Shown: one piece after another, positions 4,841 to 8,469 of the stretch | Layout of the letters: each line of letters begins with the position of its first letter | How positions within the stretch are numbered: the stretch's first letter is position 1 | From: Cyclobacteriaceae bacterium | GTDB taxonomy: Bacteria; Bacteroidota; Bacteroidia; Cytophagales; Cyclobacteriaceae | Reading direction: 5' to 3' | Length of the DNA: 8,469 nucleotides | NCBI GenBank assembly: GCA_030589835.1 | Contig: JAUUZS010000161.1 | Location: 1 to 8,469 of the forward strand | The notes under the pieces: generated by a model | What the model was told of the DNA's origin: nothing | The model's input: only the letters and a program-made list of their open reading frames with translations | Database searches by the model: none | Program-made: the position numbers and the translations under genes

Positions 4841-7800
4841 TCACCCCACCCTCGGCCAATCACTATACTGACCTTCGGCTTGCTCCATGATCTCGGCCAG
4901 GATGTTGTTGAGGGCTGCCATATCTACTTTACCCCGCAATTCTTTCTTCACGGCCAGACGGATAGCGGCTTTTGCATCTTCCTTTTTGTACCAGTCCAAT
5001 TGCAGGTTGCTCTTTACCGCTTTGGCGACCCTATGCACGATGTCTTTCATCAATCCCTTCTCGCGGATGATGCCTTCCTTTTTGGCGAGAATGTCATAAA
5101 AGGCCAGTTCCTCTTCGCTCAATCCCAGTTCTTTGACGCGCTGATCTTCCTCCTGCAGCTCCTGTGCTCGCTTCATTAGTTCAGTGATGACAGACAGGGA
5201 ATCAATGGCGTGTTTGTGGTATTGCTCGATCACTTCTTCGATTTGCTCTTTCAGGCTGCCGTAGCGCTTGATGTTCTTGGGCATTTTCACCTTCAGCTCA
5301 TCCATCAGGATCCTGCGCATCAGCTCAATGCGGATATTAGCTCCATCCTGCACCTCTTTGGCTGTGGCAAGGAATTGATCATCAAGAATGGAGATGTCCA
5401 TATGATCCACCTCCATTTCGGCAAATACATCGATGATCTTTTCGCTGTTGATGCTTTGGGCAATGAGATCATGAATGGCCGCTTGTGTAGCCTTTCGTTT
5501 GCCTTGAGGAAACTTAATTTTGCGTACGGCTTTGCGCACGCTTTGGATAAAACCAACCGCATCCATGATATTCCAGATGATGTGCTCTGTTTTTGCCATA
5601 ACAAACAATTCGCTCAGCTTACGCTCTTCTTTTAGGAAATGATCTGTGGTCTCATCATCACGAAGAATGTAGTTAACCGCTTCACGTGCAACCAGTATCT
5701 CCTCACTCTCCCGCATGGTATCCAAATCATCCCAGGGTACATTGCCCAATAATGGCTGCACCGTTTCTAATTGATTGATACAATATACCGCTGCTTCTTT
5801 GGTGTCGAAGGTAGGTTTGCCCTGACCTCCACCTTCCGTATATTTTTCCGTAGCATCACGCAAACGGCTGGCAATGCCGATGTAATCTACCACCAGCCCG
5901 GCGGGTTTATCTTCAAATACCCGGTTCACACGGGCAATGGATTGCATGAGGTTGTGCCCATGCATGATCTTATCGACGTACAGGGTATGCAGACAAGGGG
6001 CGTCAAAACCAGTGAGCCACATATCCCGCACGATCACCAATTTCAATGGATCATCCGGTTTCTTAAAGCGACTTTTCAGGGCTTCCAGTGCGTCTTTCGT
6101 GCGCAGATGCTGATTCCATGTTTCCGGATCTTTGCCTATGTTTCCCGTCATCACAACCGCTACTTCCGGACAATCCGGTAACCGGGTAATGGCATCGTAT
6201 AATAACACACAGTTTTTCCTGCTCATACACACAATCATGGCCTTACCATCCAGTGATTCATCGCGGAGGGTATAGTGTGATAGAATATCTTTGGCCACCT
6301 CTGCCACGCGATCATCCGCACCAGCGGCATCTTCTATTGCTGCCCATTTCACATTTGTGGTGTCTTCCTGCAATTCGGCAACAATCTCCTCAGCTTTCAG
6401 ATCCACATCCGGATCCTTCAGGGCCAGCTTGACAATGCGAGGTTCATAATAAATGGGAACCGTGGCCTTGTCTTCCACTGCCTGTTTGATGTCATACACG
6501 TGGATGGTTTCGCCAAATACCACCTGGGTATCGGCATCTTTTTTATCTACAGGGGTTCCTGTGAAACCAATGAACGAAGCATTGGGCAATGCCCGACGTA
6601 AATTTTGTGCATAGCCTCCAGTATCAAAGCCGTACTGGGTGCGGTGGGCTTCATCGGCGATGACGATGATGTTTTCCCTTTCGGAAAGAATGGGGTGATC
6701 CAACTCCCCTACTTCCAACAAATGCTTATTCCGATTATACATTCCCCTCATAAGAGGATTTAGGATTATATCAAGTTTATTGGCCCGTACATAATCTTCA
6801 ATGGCAATACATACGCTATTGATATCCCTTTTGACATCCAGGTCATCAAATCTTAAAAAATCAATTCCGGCGTTTTCAATATTTTGTTGTCTTATTTTAT
6901 CACGTTCAGATGCTCCCTCATGGTCGTGAGATTCACCATCAATTTCAATAACCAGCATCAGTTCCGGACAGAAGAAATCAACAATATATTTACCGATAGG
7001 CTTCTGTCTGTGGAAATCAACACCCAGGCGATTACGCTTTATTTCATTCCAAAGGAGCACTTCACTTAATGTGCTATCGTTTCTGAGCGCCCGGGCTTTT
7101 TCCTTTAAGTCAGGTCTATATGCAATAAATTCTAAAGAGGTGAAGTAGTTGAGGTTTAGGTGTGTCACACCTCCCGCCCTTCGGGCACCCTCCTCAAGGA
7201 GGGAATGCATTGGTGTGCTTTCGTCACCCTCCTCAAGTAGGGAATTGCTCCCTGCGTCCACTGCATTATTCCCCTCTTGAGAGGGGCTAGGGGTGTGTCC
7301 TTTTTTGATATTAGAAGTGTGTTTCTCAAGGAGGGAATTAATTTGTTGAATTAAGGACTGTTTCGATTTCTTTACCCTGAATTTTTCGATGGTGGTGAAA
7401 ATAACACCTCCGGCTTCCCGGTCCAGCAATTGACGCAATTCATCGGTGCTGTCTGCATGCTCCACGTCGCCAACTACATCTTTGGCCAATACAAAATTAT
7501 CGTACAGCTGGGTATCCAGATCATTGCGATCTACCTGGATGACGATGGTAGGATTCTTCAATTCGGGCAGCTGCCGGAGGATGCCTGTATAAACGGCCAT
7601 GGAGATGCTCTTCCCCGATCCCTGGGTATGCCAGATTACACCGATACGTCCATCGCCAAAGGGCTTGATGGCACTTTTGGTTGCCTCCACCGCAAACCTG
7701 ATCCCAAAGAACTGATGGTATTTCGCCCCTTTCTTGATGAGCTTGCCGCTGTGGTCTTCATGAAAGATGAAGTTGTGGATATAGGCAATCAGGCGGTCTT

Positions 7801-8469
7801 TGGTAAATAGCCCTTCGATCAATGCTTTTAGAGGAAACTCATGCTCCGCTACCGATCTGCCATCTACGGATTTCCAGGGGGCAAACCACTCCCTACCGGA
7901 GGCATACATGCCATGCAGCGTTTCCTCGCCATCAGAGATTACCGTGATCGCATTGTATTCAAAGAGCCTTGGAATATCGAGGGCGTAATGCTGGATCTGG
8001 TTGAACGCATCTTCGACCGTGGCATTTTCATCGAACATGTTTTTGAACTCAAACAGCACCAGCGGCAGGCCATTGACAAAGATGATGAGGTCGGGGCGGC
8101 GCTGGTTTTTGCCTTCGATGGTAAACTGATTGACACAGAGAAAATCATTATTCTCCGGATGTTCAAAATCAATGGGGTACAAATGGGCGGCTTTGTCCTT
8201 TTCGTTTTCCTTCCAGGTGATGTCGATGCCCATGGTGATCTTGCGGTGGATGTCGCGGTTACGGTAGTGCAGGTCTTGTCCTTCGGGATGGGTAAATTGA
8301 GCCAGTGCTTCTTCGAGGGCAGTTTGAGGGACATCGGGGTAGGTCTTTTGCAGAAAATTCCGAAGTGCATCTTTCAATACCACCTGCTTCGTAGGCCGTT
8401 CGATATCCGGACCAGGCAGGTAGCGATAGCCCTGATCTTCCAGCCATTGGATGGCTGCCTGTTCGACGG
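4841..8469 (-). CDS. hsdR: Type I restriction enzyme R subunit with in-frame DUF559 insertion, 5'-truncated
   Basis: Motor and nuclease subunit of a type I restriction-modification complex; it translocates DNA with ATP and cuts unmodified DNA together with HsdM/HsdS, which are not in the window. Numbering from the GTG at 8383: N-terminal nuclease D98...E112-x-K114 (RRPDL, FEFK), the same spacing as D151/E165/K167 of EcoR124I; Walker A QGSGKS (254-259); DEAH (577-580); FTGTP (607-611); TGFDAP (791-796); motif VI QSIARVNR (814-821); C-terminal helical region from about 860. That GTG is not the start: the frame continues to the window edge as VEQAAIQWLEDQGYRYLPGPD, typical HsdR N-terminus, so only a few residues should be missing. 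The visible frame is over 1200 codons, about 200 longer than usual, because residues about 345-548 are an inserted DUF559 module with palindromic repeats, between motifs I and II. No stop or frameshift. Confidence 0.95.
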   Translation of the reverse strand, partial: VEQAAIQWLEDQGYRYLPGPDIERPTKQVVLKDALRNFLQKTYPDVPQTALEEALAQFTHPEGQDLHYRNRDIHRKITMGIDITWKENEKDKAAHLYPIDFEHPENNDFLCVNQFTIEGKNQRRPDLIIFVNGLPLVLFEFKNMFDENATVEDAFNQIQHYALDIPRLFEYNAITVISDGEETLHGMYASGREWFAPWKSVDGRSVAEHEFPLKALIEGLFTKDRLIAYIHNFIFHEDHSGKLIKKGAKYHQFFGIRFAVEATKSAIKPFGDGRIGVIWHTQGSGKSISMAVYTGILRQLPELKNPTIVIQVDRNDLDTQLYDNFVLAKDVVGDVEHADSTDELRQLLDREAGGVIFTTIEKFRVKKSKQSLIQQINSLLEKHTSNIKKGHTPSPSQEGNNAVDAGSNSLLEEGDESTPMHSLLEEGARRAGGVTHLNLNYFTSLEFIAYRPDLKEKARALRNDSTLSEVLLWNEIKRNRLGVDFHRQKPIGKYIVDFFCPELMLVIEIDGESHDHEGASERDKIRQQNIENAGIDFLRFDDLDVKRDINSVCIAIEDYVRANKLDIILNPLMRGMYNRNKHLLEVGELDHPILSERENIIVIADEAHRTQYGFDTGGYAQNLRRALPNASFIGFTGTPVDKKDADTQVVFGETIHVYDIKQAVEDKATVPIYYEPRIVKLALKDPDVDLKAEEIVAELQEDTTNVKWAAIEDAAGADDRVAEVAKDILSHYTLRDESLDGKAMIVCMSRKNCVLLYDAITRLPDCPEVAVVMTGNIGKDPETWNQHLRTKDALEALKSRFKKPDDPLKLVIVRDMWLTGFDAPCLHTLYVDKIMHGHNLMQSIARVNRVFEDKPAGLVVDYIGIASRLRDATEKYTEGGGQGKPTFDTKEAAVYCINQLETVQPLLGNVPWDDLDTMRESEEILVAREAVNYILRDDETTDHFLKEERKLSELFVMAKTEHIIWNIMDAVGFIQSVRKAVRKIKFPQGKRKATQAAIHDLIAQSINSEKIIDVFAEMEVDHMDISILDDQFLATAKEVQDGANIRIELMRRILMDELKVKMPKNIKRYGSLKEQIEEVIEQYHKHAIDSLSVITELMKRAQELQEEDQRVKELGLSEEELAFYDILAKKEGIIREKGLMKDIVHRVAKAVKSNLQLDWYKKEDAKAAIRLAVKKELRGKVDMAALNNILAEIMEQAEGQYSDWPRVG
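6741..7340 (-). mobile_element. In-frame insert in hsdR: DUF559 nuclease domain plus palindromic repeats
   Basis: About 200 codons with no counterpart in ordinary HsdR separate TTIEKFRVKKSKQ from VGELDHPILSERENI. Residues about 424-537 form a full DUF559 domain (Vsr-like PD-(D/E)XK fold): LRNDSTLSEVLLW, FHRQKPIGKYIVDFF with D469, VIEIDGESHD with E480, D482 and H486, then GIDFLRFDDLDV. A direct repeat, ATTCCCCTC...GAGG...TAGG, flanks it at 6741-6769 and 7268-7296 (21 of 29 identical), with more palindromes on the 7176-7340 side. Composition differs: 6781-6900 has 40 G/C in 120 bases, against 58 in 120 sampled from 6541-6600 and 7981-8040. Exact edges are uncertain by some tens of bases. Stand-alone DUF559 proteins are common in Bacteroidota; here it is read as part of HsdR. 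Confidence 0.8.
7176..7340. repeat. Cluster of G/C-rich palindromes translated inside hsdR
   Basis: Successive hairpins: GCCC-TTC-GGGC (7176-7186), CCCTCC-TCAA-GGAGGG (7188-7203), CCCTCC-TCAA-GTAGGG (7227-7242, one mismatch), CCCCTCT-TG-AGAGGGG (7271-7286), and a degenerate half unit, CTCAAGGAGGGAATTA (7325-7340). The motif CTCAAGGAGGGAAT thus recurs three times in one orientation. In the protein they read SLLEE(G) and TPSPSQEGN (about 349-405), a low-complexity linker. Such sequences are usually intergenic in Bacteroidota; their presence within an open frame parallels Rickettsia palindromic elements. Confidence 0.75.

Noticed and set aside
4745..5179. 144-codon plus-strand frame
   Set aside because: It starts in a repeat element and is otherwise the antisense of the well-supported hsdR C-terminus.
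6741..7340. Intein in hsdR
   Set aside because: The insert lacks the N-terminal Cys/Ser block and the C-terminal His-Asn plus Cys/Ser/Thr needed for protein splicing, and DUF559 is not a splicing domain.
6741..7340. Self-splicing intron with a homing nuclease in hsdR
   Set aside because: The insert is a multiple-of-three open frame fused to both sides with no stop codons, and no intron core or domain V-like structure was recognised.
8381..8383. GTG as the start of hsdR
   Set aside because: The frame continues upstream without a stop for the remaining 86 bases and reads like the normal HsdR N-terminus, so the real start lies outside the window.

Overview
The window looks like chromosomal DNA from an environmental member of the Bacteroidota. 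The evidence is the type of copper ATPase (GDGINDSHALAQADVSIAMG), the short Crp-family regulator ending in TLSRIRKK, A/T-rich leaders without Shine-Dalgarno sites, and the many small palindromic repeats between genes. Genus and species cannot be read from it.

Layout. (1) 1-2198, plus strand: a copper module, with the 3' part of a CopA-type Cu(+) P1B-ATPase (its 5' end lies before the window), then a 69-residue HMA-domain protein that is probably a copper chaperone. A 161-bp MITE-like element lies between them. (2) 2199-2730: no gene. It holds two more MITE-like elements, two strong adjacent hairpins and one copy of a dispersed 18-bp repeat. (3) 2731-4272, minus strand: a GNAT acetyltransferase preceded by a Crp/Fnr-family regulator. 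The spacer between them carries a 22-bp tandem array whose units read TTTGA-N6-NCAAA, the layout of a Crp/Fnr operator. A 177-bp palindromic MITE has jumped into the fifth unit; removing it on paper with one TTA duplication restores that unit. (4) 4273-4840: no gene. It holds a nested dyad ahead of the regulator gene, a 257-bp element with a 17-bp perfect terminal inverted repeat, and a second copy of the 18-bp repeat. (5) 4841-8469, minus strand: the R (motor and nuclease) subunit of a type I restriction system, open at its 5' end at the window edge. HsdM and HsdS are not in the window.

Most striking is the hsdR gene. About 200 codons (around 6741-7340) have been inserted in frame between helicase motifs I and II. 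They encode a complete-looking DUF559 domain (Vsr-like PD-(D/E)XK nuclease fold) flanked by palindromic repeats that are translated as part of the protein. The insert is clearly A/T-richer than the surrounding gene. It resembles an endonuclease-bearing palindromic element that has settled in a restriction enzyme without breaking the frame, giving one polypeptide with two nuclease domains.

The second lead is the operator-like array. It suggests, but does not prove, that the Crp-family protein controls the acetyltransferase gene, and the MITE insertion has cut the array in two. All functional links are inferred from motifs and position; no database search was possible.
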